DNA of 64,000 bases from Dendrobium chrysotoxum (GCA_019925795.1 CM034311.1:9472126-9536125); one strand, 5' to 3'; counted from the stretch's first letter, positions 12,288 through 24,925 are shown. Numbers and translations: made by a program. Notes: a model not told the origin generated them from the sequence alone.

Positions 12288-14925
12288 ATGTGCTATTTAT
12301 GAAGAAAAAAAAATGGTATGATGCCCATGTGTATTGATTATGGTGAGTTGAATAAAGTCACTATAAAAAATAAGTATCCTTTGCCATTGATTGATGATCT
12401 ATTTGATATGTCTGTTGAATCATTTATATTTTTTAAGATTATTTTTTGATATGGACATTATCAGGTAAAATTGAGAGAGGCTGATGTGAAGAAGATAGCT
12501 TTTAGTATAAGGTATATACTGTGAATTCCTAATCATACCTTTTAGAGTGAAGAATATACTATTCATCTTTATGGATTTTATGAATAAAGTGTTCAGGGAT
12601 TATTTAGATCAATTTGTGATAGTATTCATAGATAACATTTTGGTTTATTCTACTTTTAAGAACGATTATGCCAGACATCTGCAAACAATTTTAGAGACTA
12701 ATACAATATTAGTTATATACAAAATTCTCTAAATATGAGTTCTATCTGAGGATTTTTTTTAGAGCATATCATGAGTAGTGTAGGTATTTCTATAGATCTC
12801 TAAGAAGTTTACGCAATTATTGAGTGATCGAGGCCTACTACTATATTTAAGGTATGTGGTTTCTTGGGTATGATTGGATATTACATTAAGTATATGAAGG
12901 CATTTTCTTAGATTTCTGCACCTCTAATGATACTGACTCAAAAGTCAATACTTTTTTTTTTCTAGACACCTGAGTGTGAGGCCAATTTTCAAAGATTGAA
13001 GGATTATTTGACTTTTGCTCCAATTTTGACTCTTTCATTTGGTACAAAAGAATTTTAGGTTTTTAGTGATGCTTCATGAAAGGTTTGGAATGTGTATTAA
13101 TACAGCACGGTAGAGTTATAACTTATGCTTTCAAACAGTTAAAGCCATATAAGAGGAACTATCTGATACATAATTTAGAACTTATTGCTGAGATATTTTC
13201 CTTGAAGATCTAGAGATGCTATTTATACGATATTATGTGTGAGATTTTTACTGATCATCAGAGTTTGTAGTACATATTTAATTAGAAGAATCTGAATTTG
13301 ATGTAAAGGAGATGGCTTGAGTTGACTAAAGACTATAATTTGACTATTCTATACAAACCACATAAAGATAATATGGTAGTAGATTCTCTAAACAAAAAGC
13401 CTTCTAGATTTTCATGCATTCAGATTACTTATGATGAATCCCTAATATAAGATATGTAGATGTTACAGTTGGAGGTGATTTCTTTTACTGATCGAGATTC
13501 TAGTAAATTATTATCCAACCTTCTCTACAAGAAAGGATTCAAGATTCTAAGAAGTCAACTATAGAATATCTAACGCTAATTAATCTAATCAATGTTAATA
13601 AGAAGTATAAAATGCAAATTATGGTATTATCTTCTATAAGAACGAACCTTAAGTTCCTAGTTCTGGAGATTTAAGATCAGTTATTCTACATGAAGCTCAT
13701 TATTCATGGTATATTGTTCATCCAGAAAGACGGAAAATGTATAATGATTTGAAAGGTTTATTTTGGTGGCCTAGATTATAAAGGATATAATAGATTTCAA
13801 ATTAAAATATGAAGCTTATCAATTAGTAAAGGCATAATATCAGCAACTGGGAATTTTTTGGCAGCCATTACCCATTCTAGAGTGGAAATAATAAGATATG
13901 ATTATGAATTTTATTATGGGTTTTCCAAGTCAAGATAGGGACATGATGTCATTTGGGCTATAGTTGATTATTTGATGAAATCAACTCATTTTATTACAAT
14001 CTGATAGTCTGGTTCTGTAGACAAATTAACATAGGCATATGTGCATGAGATTATCATATTATATGGGATACCAAATGTTATAGTCTCTGGTAGAGATAGA
14101 AGGTTTATCTCCAGACTATGGAGAGGTATTCAATAAGGTTTAAGTGCTAAACTACATTTCAGTATAATATTTCATCCTTAGATTGATGGATAGTCTATGA
14201 GAACTATACAGGTAATAGAAGATCTTTTGAGACTCTATATTTTAGATTTTAGTGGTAGTTAGGAGGATCACATTTCTATGATAAAATTTGCTTATAATAT
14301 TAGATTTGAATCAAGTATACGTATGACTCTGTATGGTAGGTTTTGTTGTATAATGTTGTCTTGGACAAAGGTGGGTTAACGATATTTGATTGGGCTAGCT
14401 TTGGTTAGTGTTGCTATTAAAAAAAGTCATTTGATTAGAGACAGATTAAAAGTTATACAGGACATATAGCGATAGTATTTTGATGCTAAGTATTCGGCAG
14501 TGGAGTTTTAGATAGGATATTTTGTATATATAAATATTAGATCGATGAAAGGCATTAGTTTGGAAAAGAAGGAATGTTGAGTCCAAGATATATTAAACCA
14601 TTTGAGGTTATTAAAAGGATTGAAAAGTCTACCTTTAAGTTATAATTATTAGATCATGTCTGAGATTCATAATGTGTTCCAGGTGTCACCTCTGAGAAAA
14701 TAAGTATCTGATTCTGGAAATAGGATATCTATTGAAGACATAGTGGTACATCCAAATCTGAGTCATAGAGAAAAACTAAAAAGAATTCTAGCCAATGATG
14801 TCATACAATTAAGAAATAAATAGATTCCAATGGCTAAAGTTCAGTGGAAGAATAAAACTAAACGAGAAGCTACTTGGAAAAAGAAGTTTGAGATCAAACA
14901 GTTGTATCCTGATCAATTTTTGTGA
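12288..14925 (+). pseudogene. Chromovirus (Ty3/gypsy) pol, 3' part of element F, broken
   Basis: Plus-strand pol remnant starting inside RT. Blocks in order: RT with CIDYGELNKVTIKNKYPLP (~12330-12390); RNase H region with ITYAFKQLKPY (~13110-13150); the H-x-H...C-C type block EAHYSWYIVHPERRKMY with WWP (~13690-13770); integrase core with IYGIPNVIVSGRDRRF (~14060-14110); a chromodomain-like tail with KVQWKNKTKREATW (~14840-14880) ending at the TGA 14923-14925. In active chromoviruses this polyprotein copies and inserts the element, and the chromodomain steers insertion. At least a dozen stops are present. The 5' end, gag and 5' LTR are missing from the window, probably separated by insertion of element E. 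Confidence 0.85.
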
Positions 14926-14983
14926 TATGAGGTCTAAGTTTTGAAATGTCAAGAATTATATTTCTCTAACGAGGGCAGAGTTA

Positions 14984-15496
14984 TGACACCTCAAGGTTCA
15001 GCATTTGGTTCAACCTATTCTAACCCAAATTAGAAAAGTAAATATTTGAACATTTATAAATTTGAACTCTTTTGTATGTGTTTGGGAGTGATATGTATAT
15101 ATGAAAAAGGTCTATATGAATTTTGGAGTGAGTTCCAGGGGTTTGAAGGCATATTGGTGAAATTTAAATTTTTTTCCCTTTGGAGTGCCACAAAAGACTT
15201 GGTTAGAAAATATTAGAAATGATCTTTTTTTATTAAATTTAAATGAGAATTTAACTCTTAACAAGACACAATGGAGAAAAAAGATTCATGTAGCCAACCC
15301 TACAGAGTGGGATAAAGGATTGATATTGTTGTTGTTTGTTATTACTAAGGAGCGCCGCAATGTCGAGTGCTCTGGCACCTAAGTGTTGTATGGACTAGTG
15401 CCTAGGTGCTAAATAGTGGCGCCCCAGTATTATGCTCTTAGGATTTTAGAAATTTAACTAGCACAACAACATTATATAAAGGCGCTATAGTGTTCG
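14984..15496 (+). mobile_element. 3' LTR of chromovirus F, first segment
   Basis: Starts tgacacctcaaggttc just after the polypurine-like stretch cgagggcagag, the usual Tekay/Del-like layout. It includes a GC-rich block (15350-15425: gagcgccgcaatgtcgagtg). It is interrupted at the GTTCG target site by element C and resumes at 20737. The combined LTR is about 1.95 kb. Confidence 0.8.
15492..15496. repeat. Target site duplication of element C (left)
   Basis: GTTCG, repeated exactly at 20732-20736. Confidence 0.92.
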
Positions 15497-16872
15497 TGAA
15501 AGTTCGATAGGAATGTTAAGCCCTTGTGAACTAGTCCCGAGGCTAACCAAGAGGGGGGGTGAATTGGTTATTTTAAAACAAAACAAAATCTTTTTATAAC
15601 TTGCAGCGGAAATGAATTAAAGCAATAATAAAAAGATTAATCACAGATTTCACCCAAGCAGATAATTGCAACAACATAAAGCGCAAAAAATAATAAGAAA
15701 GAACACACCGGATTTATAGTGGTTCGGTCCAACCTGACCTACGTCCACTCCTCGGAGGCACCCTCCAAGTATTGCACTAAACCAAAAGTGTCTCTCCTTT
15801 AGCCCCCACAGCTAGGCGGAGAAGCCCTTACAAAATCACTTCCACCTTCCCCGGTGCGGCGGAGTAGCCGGGCCCTTCGACAACGAAGAGATCTTCTTCT
15901 TCCCAAAACTTCCCTCGAGACGACCCTTGAATCCGATGGTACTTAGGTGCAAGCTTGTCAGAGCAACCGTGTGAACCCCCTCACACTCCCTCGAGAATCC
16001 CCCTTCCCAGACTCTGCTCCCACTCAAACTCCACCCTTTCCTCTCTCCCTTTCAAGCTCTCTCTTCATGTTTTCTCCAAAAGAACGAAGACTCAAAGGCT
16101 GCTAAAGACACCTATCAAGTGCCTTGAGAAAGCTTAAATAAAGAGCTCCAAAAACCCTTTCAGGTTAGTTCTGGAGGCAAAGATCATCCAAGATGATCGC
16201 CGGATCGTCCAGGACGATGTGCTCCAAAAGACGGCTTTAGAAAACCCTAAAAACTCAATTCTGCCGCCGAACATCATCCCGGATGATCTCAGGATCGTCC
16301 TGGATGATGTGCAGAATTTGACCTGATAGTCCCGTACGATCCTGGGATAGTCCAGGATGATCAGTACAAATTTTGCACAAATCGTCCAGTACGATATACA
16401 TATCGTCCAGGATGATTAGAACAAATTTTTACTCTTAAATCCCTGCCTAAATTATCATGGAGGCTAGGGTTTTGAGATCATATTGGATCATCCAAGACGA
16501 TATAAATATCGTCCAGAATGATTAGTTCAATGAACAGATCGGCCTGGACGATCAGAAATCGTCTAGTACGATTTGTTCAAAAGTTGAACTTCTAGTTTTG
16601 ATAGGATCTCACTCCCCCTGAGTATGTGTACACATAGTCACAAATAAGAATACACCCTTACAGGACTTGACTCAAGAAATCAAAAAGTACATCAATGAGA
16701 AATACAACAAAGCCTATTCTACTCATTCTTGAGTCTTGAATCTTTCTTGGATTAATGCATGCTGTTCCTGAAATGTTAGTACACACAAACAAATATATAT
16801 TTCAAATACTAGGAGATGAACCATAATATTTATTATCATCAAAATAAGAACTCGTGAGCCCGAGTTGCAACA
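15497..16872 (-). repeat. 3' LTR of element C
   Basis: 1376 bp from TGAAAGTTCG to GTTGCAACA. Palindrome cluster at ~16185-16575; TATA-like TATTTAAG on the minus strand at ~16134-16143, below the palindromes as expected for a minus-strand U3. Confidence 0.93.
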
Positions 16873-17115
16873 ATCTCTCTCTTTTTTTATGATGGCAAAT
16901 ATTTCTGGTTGGATTTGCAAAAAAAAGTATTTTGTCCTAATCTCCCCCTCACTAAGAAAAGACTTTCAAAAATAGGGAGAAACACATTTTTTTAATTTTT
17001 TTTAATTTGAAAAAAACTACACAATACAAATAGATGTCACAAATAAAACAGTACAATTACAATACAAACAAACTTCACAAATACAACAAATACAACAGTA
17101 CGTTCTCCCCCTTTG
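16873..17115 (-). promoter_or_regulatory. Three polypurine tracts of element C
   Basis: Read on the minus strand: caaagggggaga (17104-17115), gtgagggggaga (16941-16953) and the LTR-adjacent aaaaaaagagagagat (16873-16888). The last should prime plus-strand DNA synthesis. The same order of three tracts occurs in element A. Confidence 0.8.
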
Positions 17116-18260
17116 ACATTATAAAAAAGAAGAGGAGCAGAAAAAACAAAAGTAAAACAAAAATAGACTAAAAGATCGAAAATGGTCTCTGATCTTGTGA
17201 AATTTTTATAAAATCAAGAATTTTCTTGTAATGAGAAAGCTACCCCTTGATTTTATTCAAAAAGCTAAGTAAGGCATGAATTGACTACTCATAACCCAGA
17301 AAGGTTAGAAATTCAGAAATTATTAAACCAAGCTCAGGTTTTAAAAAGGCTAAAAAAACTTTTTAAGCCAATATCTAAATCAATGAACAAATTAGATAAG
17401 GAAACAAAAATCTTTCAAAACTCCTTTCATGAAATATATCTAATAGAAGATTAATGCAAAATAATGAATCAAAAATCTTAATTTTCAAGCTCAAGTAACG
17501 AATTTATCAAAAAGACATGGGTTTTCTAAACTTTAGAGATTTACAAGAAGGGAAGCTAAGTTTTTGTGGGCTCATTTTGTGCCTCTTTTCATTTTGGTGC
17601 TCTTTGCACATCTTTTGATTTTTGATACACTTTGTGTATCCATTTATTTTTGGCGACATTACGCATCTTTTACTTTTTGATACACTTTGTGTATCCTTCC
17701 ATTTTTGGCGACATTGCGCATCTTTTAATTTTTGTAATTTGTCTCCTTTCTAAATCTTTAAAATTAGCAAACCTTATTCTTTTGATAAAGATGAACAACT
17801 TGAATAAGATAATCTTAAAGTTGGTTCAATAATTTGCAAAAGATTTCTATGAGATAGACAAAATGTTGGGAGATGAAAAAAGTTTCAATTTCAAAAACCA
17901 ATTTATAATTTGAAACAGATTTTGAATCAAAAGTAAGATACCCTTATATAAAGAAATGAGATGGAGAAATAAAATCATGAGTTTCCTTTTTTTGCTTGAT
18001 TTTAGAGAAATCAACCACAACTAACATAGAATTAAAAAAAATAGGAGGTAAATTTTTCATTTTTAGAAAATATGATCTTTGAAAAATAATTTTAATTTTT
18101 AAAATAAGAGGTGATATGTGTGTGCTTGATCAAAGAAATAACAAAAAATAATATCAAAAATTTTAAAAGGAAAAAAAAATAAAGCACACAAAACATAACG
18201 AATAAACAATAGTAACAGAAAAACAAAACGAAAAATACAAACATACAAAAAGAACATTAA
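17116..18260 (-). other. Non-coding post-pol region of element C
   Basis: No gene. It contains a degenerate repeat near 17570-17735 (gcacatctttt, gatacactttgtgtatcc, ggcgacattgcgcatc) whose reverse complement recurs in element B at ~44130-44300. An internal deletion junction should lie near 18260, where gag-like sequence stops. Confidence 0.6.
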
Positions 18261-19296
18261 TTTATATCAGCTTGCTCCTAATCTGATGATTCAGAAGCTA
18301 GATCTGCCCAGGACATTTTCCGTTTTGTATTATCAGCCTTTATTATAATTTTCTTAGCTTTACCCTTTTCCTTTTCAGGAAGGGTTCTTAAGTTTGGGCA
18401 CTGATTTTTTATATGTCCAGGCTTCCTACATCCAAAATAAATAATATCAGAACAAATCTTATTATTTTTACCTTTTTTTTACCTTTGTTCCACTTTTGTT
18501 GATGTTGATGTTTGTGCTTTAGTAGATTTTTCAATTTATTTGTTATTGATGCAAACTCCTTACTTTCATCATCGTCTGACTCACTTTTTCTAATATCTTC
18601 AATTTTCAGCACAATAGTTTCACCTGCATCCAAAAGCTTTTGACCCAAACCTTGCTCGTAGGCAATGAGTGAGCCAATCAGATTATCAATAGAATATTCG
18701 TTCAAATTTTTAGATTCAGAAATTATAATGACTTTGGCATCAAATTTATCAAGTAGAGAACGTAGGATTTTATTAACTTTTTCAAAATTTGAAAGGTCTT
18801 TACCTAAAGCATGTAATGATGTCACAATTTGAGAAAACCTAGTAAACATGTCCAAGATCGTTTTATGAGGTTTCATGCTAAAAAGTTCATAATCATGCAT
18901 TAAAATATTTAGCCTAGATTGCTTGATTTCATAAGTACCTTCATATGTAGTGCATAATTTATACCAAAATTCTTTTCCAGAAGTGCATGCGGATATTAAC
19001 ATATAATCATCAGAATTCAAAGCACAGAAAAAATAATTCAAACATTTAACATTCAATTGAGCATTGATCTAATTTGATCTACTCCATTCAGAAAAAGGAA
19101 TATCAACTTTAATTTCATTTATAATACATGATGGTACAGAATAACCAACTTGAATCATATGCCACATACGATAATCAATAGATTGCAAGAAAGTAGACAT
19201 GCGAATTTTTCAAAAATTAAAAGTAATATTTTCAAAAAGTGGTGGCCGGGTGATTGAATAACCTTTCGCAATATTACGATTACAAAAATTAGCCAT
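18261..19296 (-). pseudogene. Sirevirus gag of element C, broken
   Basis: Minus-strand Gag (nucleocapsid/capsid protein that packages element RNA). The ATG at 19296-19294 matches the gag start of elements A and B (MA-F-NRN). One TAG lies just before the ORF that opens at 19056; the frame is then open to 18409, including QSRLNILMHDYELFSMKP and NLIGSLIAYEQG (UBN2-type copia Gag). The zinc knuckle follows in a shifted frame at ~18400-18440 (GCRKPGHIKNQC); its first Cys is Tyr. The end resembles the acidic WADSASESSEEE stretch of element A, after which sequence jumps to the post-pol region. Confidence 0.88.
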
Positions 19297-19340
19297 GGAT
19301 TGAATTCAAAAGTTTTAAAAAACTTGATTTTATGAATCCC

Positions 19341-19352
19341 GCTCTGATACCA
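19341..19352 (-). promoter_or_regulatory. Primer-binding site of element C
   Basis: Plus strand gctctgatacca, i.e. TGGTATCAGAGC on the element strand: a perfect 12-base match to the 3' end of initiator Met-tRNA, two bases inside the LTR. Confidence 0.95.
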
Positions 19353-19354
19353 CT

Positions 19355-20731
19355 TGAAAGTTCGATAGGGATGTTAAGCCCTTGTGAACTAGTCCCAAGG
19401 CTAACCAAGAGGGGGAGGTGAATTGGTTATTTTAAAATAAAACAAAATCTTTTTATAACTTGCAGCGGAAATGAATTAAAGCAATGATAAAAAGATTAAT
19501 CACAGATTTCACCCAAGCTAATAATCGCAACAATATAAAGCGCAGAAAATAATAAGAAAGAACACACTGGATTTATAGTGGTTCGGTCCAACCTGACCTA
19601 CATCCACTCCTCGGAGGCACCCTCTAAGTATTGCACTAAACAAAAAGTGTCTCTCTTTTAGCCCTCACAGCTAGGCGGAGTAGCCCTTACAAAATCACTT
19701 CCACCTTCCCCGGTGCGGCTGAGTTGCCGGGTCCTTCGACAACGAAGAGATCTTCTTCTTCCCAAAACTTCCCTCGAGACGACCCTTGAATCCGATGGTA
19801 CTTAGGTGCAAGCTTGTCGGAGCAACCGTGTGAACCCCCTCACACTCCCTCGAGAATCCTCCTTCCCAGGCTCTTCTCCCACTCAAACTCCACCCTTTGC
19901 TCTCTCCCTTTCAAGCTCCCTCTTCAAGTTTTCTCCAAAAGAACGAAGACTCAATGGCTGCCAAAGACACCTATCAAGTGCCTTGAGAAAGCTTAAATAA
20001 AGAGCTCAAAAAACCCTTCCAAATTAGTTCTGGCGACAAAGATCATCCAGGACAATCGCCAGATCATCCAGGACGATATGCTATAAAAGACGGCTTCAGA
20101 AAATCCTAAAAACTCAATTCTGCAGCCAAAAATCGCCCCAGACGATCGCAGGATCGTCCTAGACGATGTGCAGAATTTGACCAGATAGTCCCGTACGATC
20201 CTGGGATAGTCTCGGACGATCAATACAAATTTTGCATAAATCGTCCAGTATGATATACATATCATCCAGGACGATTAGAACAAATTTTTACTCTTAAATC
20301 ATTGCCTAAATTATCATGGCGGCTAGGGTTTTGTGATCATATTGGATCGTCCAGGATGATATAAATATCGTCCAAAATGATTAGTTCAATGAACAGATCG
20401 GCCTGGACGATCAGAAATCGTTCAGTACGATTTGTTCAAAAATTGAACTTCTAGTTTTGACAGGATCTCACTCCCCCTGAGTATGTGTATACATAGGTAC
20501 AAATAAGCATACACCCTTACAGGACTTGACTCAAGAAATCAAAAAGTACATCAATGAGAAATACAACAAAGCCTATTCTACTCATTCTTGAGTCTTGAAT
20601 CTTTCTTGGATTAATGCATGTTGTTCCTGAAATGTTAGTACACACAAATAAATATATATTCCAAATACTAGGAGATGAACCATAATATTTGTTATCATCA
20701 AAATAAGAACTCGTGAGCCCAAGTTGCAATG
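19355..20731 (-). repeat. 5' LTR of element C
   Basis: 1377 bp. The inner end is TGAAAGTTCG; the outer end reads GTTGCAATG where the other LTR reads GTTGCAACA. The flanking GTTCG at 20732 fixes the edge. Palindromes at ~20040-20435. Confidence 0.92.
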
Positions 20732-20736
20732 GTTCG
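20732..20736. repeat. Target site duplication of element C (right)
   Basis: GTTCG, identical to 15492-15496. Confidence 0.92.
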
Positions 20737-22176
20737 GCCATTATTTGCACTTAAATATAATATTTTTCACTATTACATTAATTCATTTGAATTGAACAAC
20801 TGAAGTAGAGAGAGAGAGAGAGATTTTGGAGAGAGAAGAGGGGATCTAGGCCACTTCAGGTCATTTTTAGCCGTTGGCCCAATTCAGAGAGTTATCTTTA
20901 TCGAGGTAGGTCACATTATGTCTATCTCGATTTTTAAAAATATAAATTTTTTTTTAGATTTTCTGATTAAATTTGTATTTTCATTACCGAAAAATAAGAA
21001 AAACTTTGCTCTGATAAAACTTTCACCGCATAACTTTATATATATTATAGAGATTGATATTCTGGACATTTTTAATATTTTTTAAATTTTGGAATTTATA
21101 CTTTTTTTATTCAATGAAAAATAATCTTGACTTTAAAATTTGTATTTTAGTATGATTAAAGTCTTAAAATGATATTTTACACAATCTATGGTAATTTAAT
21201 TTTATTTTGAAATGGTGAATTTTTACTCAATATGAATTTCTATTGCTTATCGTTATAAAAATTATGTTATTCTGATATGAGCTCAATTATGCTTTAATTG
21301 TTACAGTGTGATGAAATATATATTTATGTGATTCAATTATATGCTTTGTTATTTGAATGGAGAAATTTTGGGAATTATTCTTGGAAGAAAAGTTAGATAT
21401 TCAGGTGAATATACGACATGTTCTGGTGACTAAAAAGCTATGTTTTGATGTCTATGGGCATATTCTGGTGGCAAAATATCATGTTACCGTGCCAACGTGC
21501 ATGTTATAGTGTTATAAGAACATTGGGCATCCTAAGGGGCTAGAATCCTTAGAGATTCTGTCTGGGACTGAAGAAATCTATTATGTTTTGTTTTGTTAGA
21601 TGAATTTTAGTTTATTTGACTACATAGTATTCTTACTCAAATCTTTGGATAATTGCTATACTCTTATTTCTTTGCATGGCTCAATAAATTATTATACTTT
21701 ATTTAAATATTTCGAAAAATATTCAATAAAAGAAATATTTGGAAATTTAGATCAGTGTTTTTGGTATGCTTAGTTGTTTTAGCTCACTGTGATTTCGCAT
21801 TCAATTTTTAGGATCAGTTAAAGAGAAGGAGCCTGCTGATTAGCAATTTAGGATTTAGTCTAAGTCTATAGGTAATTTTTTATTAATTTTTATGTTGTCA
21901 TGGCTAGTTTATTATTTAGTTCTTTAGATTTTATTTATAGCCATGTATCATAATTTATAAGCCATTTGGATGATAAAATGAAATAGATTTTATGCATAAG
22001 TTTATTTTAGTACTTTGGATGTTTTAGTAACTCTGTTATCTATTATTTGCTTTAAAAATTTAAATTGAAAGATGAAATCTATTTTTTTTTTTAAATTAGA
22101 ACTTTAGATTTGTCTGTCGACAGTCAGCACGAGAGGACCTGCCCATCAATCGGTCTTTTAGGTTTGGGTTGTCACA
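20737..22176 (+). mobile_element. 3' LTR of chromovirus F, second segment
   Basis: Continues the LTR interrupted at 15496. Contains a (GA)n-rich leader (20807-20840) and ends GGTTTGGGTTGTCACA, a typical chromovirus LTR end. No gene. Confidence 0.75.
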
Positions 22177-22728
22177 GCAAAAGCATGTGCTTAGATTAAA
22201 AAAAAATATAGTCAAAGTTAAATTTACACATCATGTGAACTACTTATGAAATAACATAAATTTATCCATTTTAACTTAGCCTCCTCAAATGACTAAGATC
22301 CTTCTTTATACAAGTGATTGATTTTCCATAATAGCAGGTGGTCCTTTATAGACTATAAGAAACTGAACATTAATTTCCTTACTATAAACTAAATATGTTA
22401 TGGTACTTAAGCTCTCAGGTAAGAAAGAGGGTGCAAGGGTAGGTGACGAATAAGGTAGACAAACTTCAACGATGTTAGTGGATCAAGAATAGAGAGAGGG
22501 AAGGATCTGTCACTAGGGTAACGGGTTGGGGAAGAATTTGCTCACTAAGGAGATTTCTCTACCGATGCTTAAGGCTTCAGGTAAGGGATAGGGAAACTAA
22601 GGTAGGGGTGGAGGAACTCGAATGGCACTACTAGCATTTAGATAAGAGAGATCGAGTGCCACGTCTGGATCTAGAGTGGAAGAATTTTATTTCTTTTCTT
22701 CTTTATTATCATTTTATCTTTTCAATTC
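22177..22728. other. Unassigned intergenic sequence
   Basis: No ORF, RNA gene or element end that I recognise. The phrase ttcaggtaaggga/ctcaggtaagaaa recurs twice (~22410 and ~22570). Confidence 0.4.
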
Positions 22729-24202
22729 TGTAACAACTAGATTCATTGATAACTAGAACAATCTAATTGAATTCAAGGAAAATATAAACAACGATAGACA
22801 TAACTATATTTTCATGGTCAATATTTACATTTTATTTTAAAATCTAAAATAATATATACAATAATCACTATAGGCAAGGGTTAAAAATAGAACTAAACTA
22901 TAGTCACTACCTAGCCTTAGGTTGTAGCTCCTTACCTTTACCTGAAATAATACAAAATCAGGCAATGAGCACAAAAGCCAAGCAAATAATAAAAACTTAC
23001 CACTGCATTCAATGCAAGATAAAAGAATCAATATGTTTGTTCAAGTTTTAGTGCATATCAATCAACAATTAATAGTCTATCATTTTAAGCAATGAGAAAT
23101 CTACAATATTTATATCAATTAATAGTAAAATTAATATGATTAGTAAATTTAAAAGACGTCTACCAACTAGAAGAAAAACTAGTAAAAGGACTATAAACTA
23201 ATGTTTTATCTCTGGATGTTATGTTATATTGTATCAGTATCAATGCTAGTTCAATCAATTATATATCAATTGTATCAATCAAAATAGGTCAATGCATTGT
23301 CATGTAAATATAATCATAAATGTAATTATAAAGAGCAAGATAAGACATCCAGCTTTAATATGGTGTTTTCATCCTTCTACCTCAACTATCGATCAGTTGG
23401 TCTTTAGTATTTAGTTTAATTATAATTGTCAACTAATTAGTCATCGATCTTTATCTTACCATCATTGTTTATTATCTTAAGTAAATTCATATGTGGCTTT
23501 CAATAAATTAATGAAGAGTCATCACTCTCTATCTGTTAGTATAATTCGATCAATCAGTTACAGGTTACAACTAGAATCACATCACCAACCTTTTCCTTTA
23601 AGGAAAACCTTTTCTTTTAAGGAAAGCCCAATGGCCCACCCACATATAAAGTAGGATATTATGTTTTAAGAGTTAGCTTGTATAAATTATATTAATAACA
23701 ACCAGTATTTATTGCTTACATGCAACTGTTATATTTATCTCATATTTATGATATTTTTCTATGAAATATAAGTTAATATCATGTATAAAATGCAATAATT
23801 CATGACATATAAAAAAATCTTAAAAATATGAATACTATGTACTTACTTCAAAAAATTCTAGCTTCAAATTTATCAGATAAAATTAAAAAATATTACAATC
23901 AAAATGCATGTGAAGATCATATATATCATATAAAAAAAATGACACTATAAAAGCTGAATAAATCAGAAGAAAATATATTTTTATTAATTTTGGGAAGATT
24001 AAAATCTTATAAATTAATATCATAAAAAATAGAAGTAAGAATATAATCACTTACAACGATCAAAATATTTTTTATAACAAAAGCATCCAACAAAAAATTG
24101 GAGAGCTTTCTCTTTCCTCTTCTCTCTCCCTTTCCTTCTTCCCTTCATCGGCTCCTTCTCTAGCAAGAAATGGAATAGTGGGGAGTGGAGGTCTGAGTTG
24201 AG

Positions 24203-24291
<89 letters not shown>

Positions 24292-24478
24292 TGCCTAGCA
24301 CCTCGGCACTCCAACCCGGCGACGCATGCTCATTCCATATTTATTATAGAATATAGAGCATCGACATCACCACATCGAATTTTGGAGCCCCAGTATTATA
24401 TTCCCCAGATTCGCTGCACCCAACATAGAATTTTCAGGTTTTTCAAATAAGTACTTATTAAACATTTGGATTATTACA
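22729..24478 (-). mobile_element. Chromovirus-like LTR, possibly solo (element G)
   Basis: About 1.75 kb bounded by TGTAACAAC and GGATTATTACA, giving TGTAA/TTACA inverted ends. Read on the minus strand it has the same layout as the LTR of F: a GC-rich block (agtgccgaggtgctaggc, ~24290-24320), then A/T-rich sequence, then a purine-rich leader. Immediate flanks (AATTC, TCGAG) do not match, so a clean solo-LTR event is not proven. Confidence 0.5.
24205..24288. repeat. (AT)n microsatellite
   Basis: 42 uninterrupted AT units inside LTR G. Confidence 0.98.
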
Positions 24479-24599
24479 TCGAGGATGGAGGCTCACCGGT
24501 TGGGAAGATGTTGCTATGATACAGAGATCATGCAAGATGAGTAAGAGAGAGCATGTGAGATAAGGAAGATGCGACTAGGGCGAAGGGGTAAACCTTAAT

Positions 24600-24726
24600 A
24601 AAGGTTAGGTAGCTATTTAAAACACTAGCAAAAGCAACAGTTTAAATTGTAGCCAAGTTGTTTAATAACAACAATTTTTAAAATACTACTATTAAATGTT
24701 GTAATAAATATTAATTTTGGATAGTG
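24600..24726. mobile_element. Possible CACTA-type transposon end
   Basis: Ends in GGATAGTG (the inverse of CACTA) and is preceded by short direct and inverted words such as gcaacagttt, gtagccaagttg, aacaacaattt and gttgtaataa, as in CACTA subterminal repeats. The opposite end was not found. Confidence 0.3.
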
Positions 24727-24925
24727 TTGATTCCTTAGAAAGTAGTCTCAAGACTACTTTTTTGCATATATATCTAGTCTCAAGACTATTATTTTGCATG
24801 GATATAGTAAAATGTTTATAAAGTTTATATTTATGAAAGTATTAAGCATGTATACAATTTATCCTAATGTTTGGAGACTTGAAAATCTTATCATAAAACT
24901 ATCTTTATCATCTTTTCTTATTGGT
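24727..24925. other. Unassigned intergenic sequence with a short direct repeat
   Basis: tagtctcaagacta recurs at ~24741 and ~24776, each followed by a T-rich stretch and tttgcat. No gene. Confidence 0.4.

Larger units (their letters stand above)
15497..20731 (-). mobile_element. Sirevirus element C, internally deleted
   Basis: Minus-strand Ty1/copia Sirevirus flanked by the perfect duplication GTTCG. LTRs are 15497-16872 (3' LTR) and 19355-20731 (5' LTR), differing by a few percent by eye. The internal region is only ~2.5 kb: primer site, gag, then directly the non-coding stretch that normally follows pol, and polypurine tracts. Protease, integrase, RT and RNase H are absent, so it could have moved only with enzymes supplied by other copies, or it was deleted after insertion. 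It sits in the 3' LTR of chromovirus F and is younger than F. Confidence 0.92.

Noticed and set aside
15836..20000. Small ORFs repeated in both LTRs of element C (15836-16137 and 19695-20000)
   Set aside because: They lie in LTR leader sequence on both strands; their duplication follows from the LTRs.
24047..24301. 84-codon ORF with a Tyr-Ile repeat
   Set aside because: Translation of the (AT)n tract.
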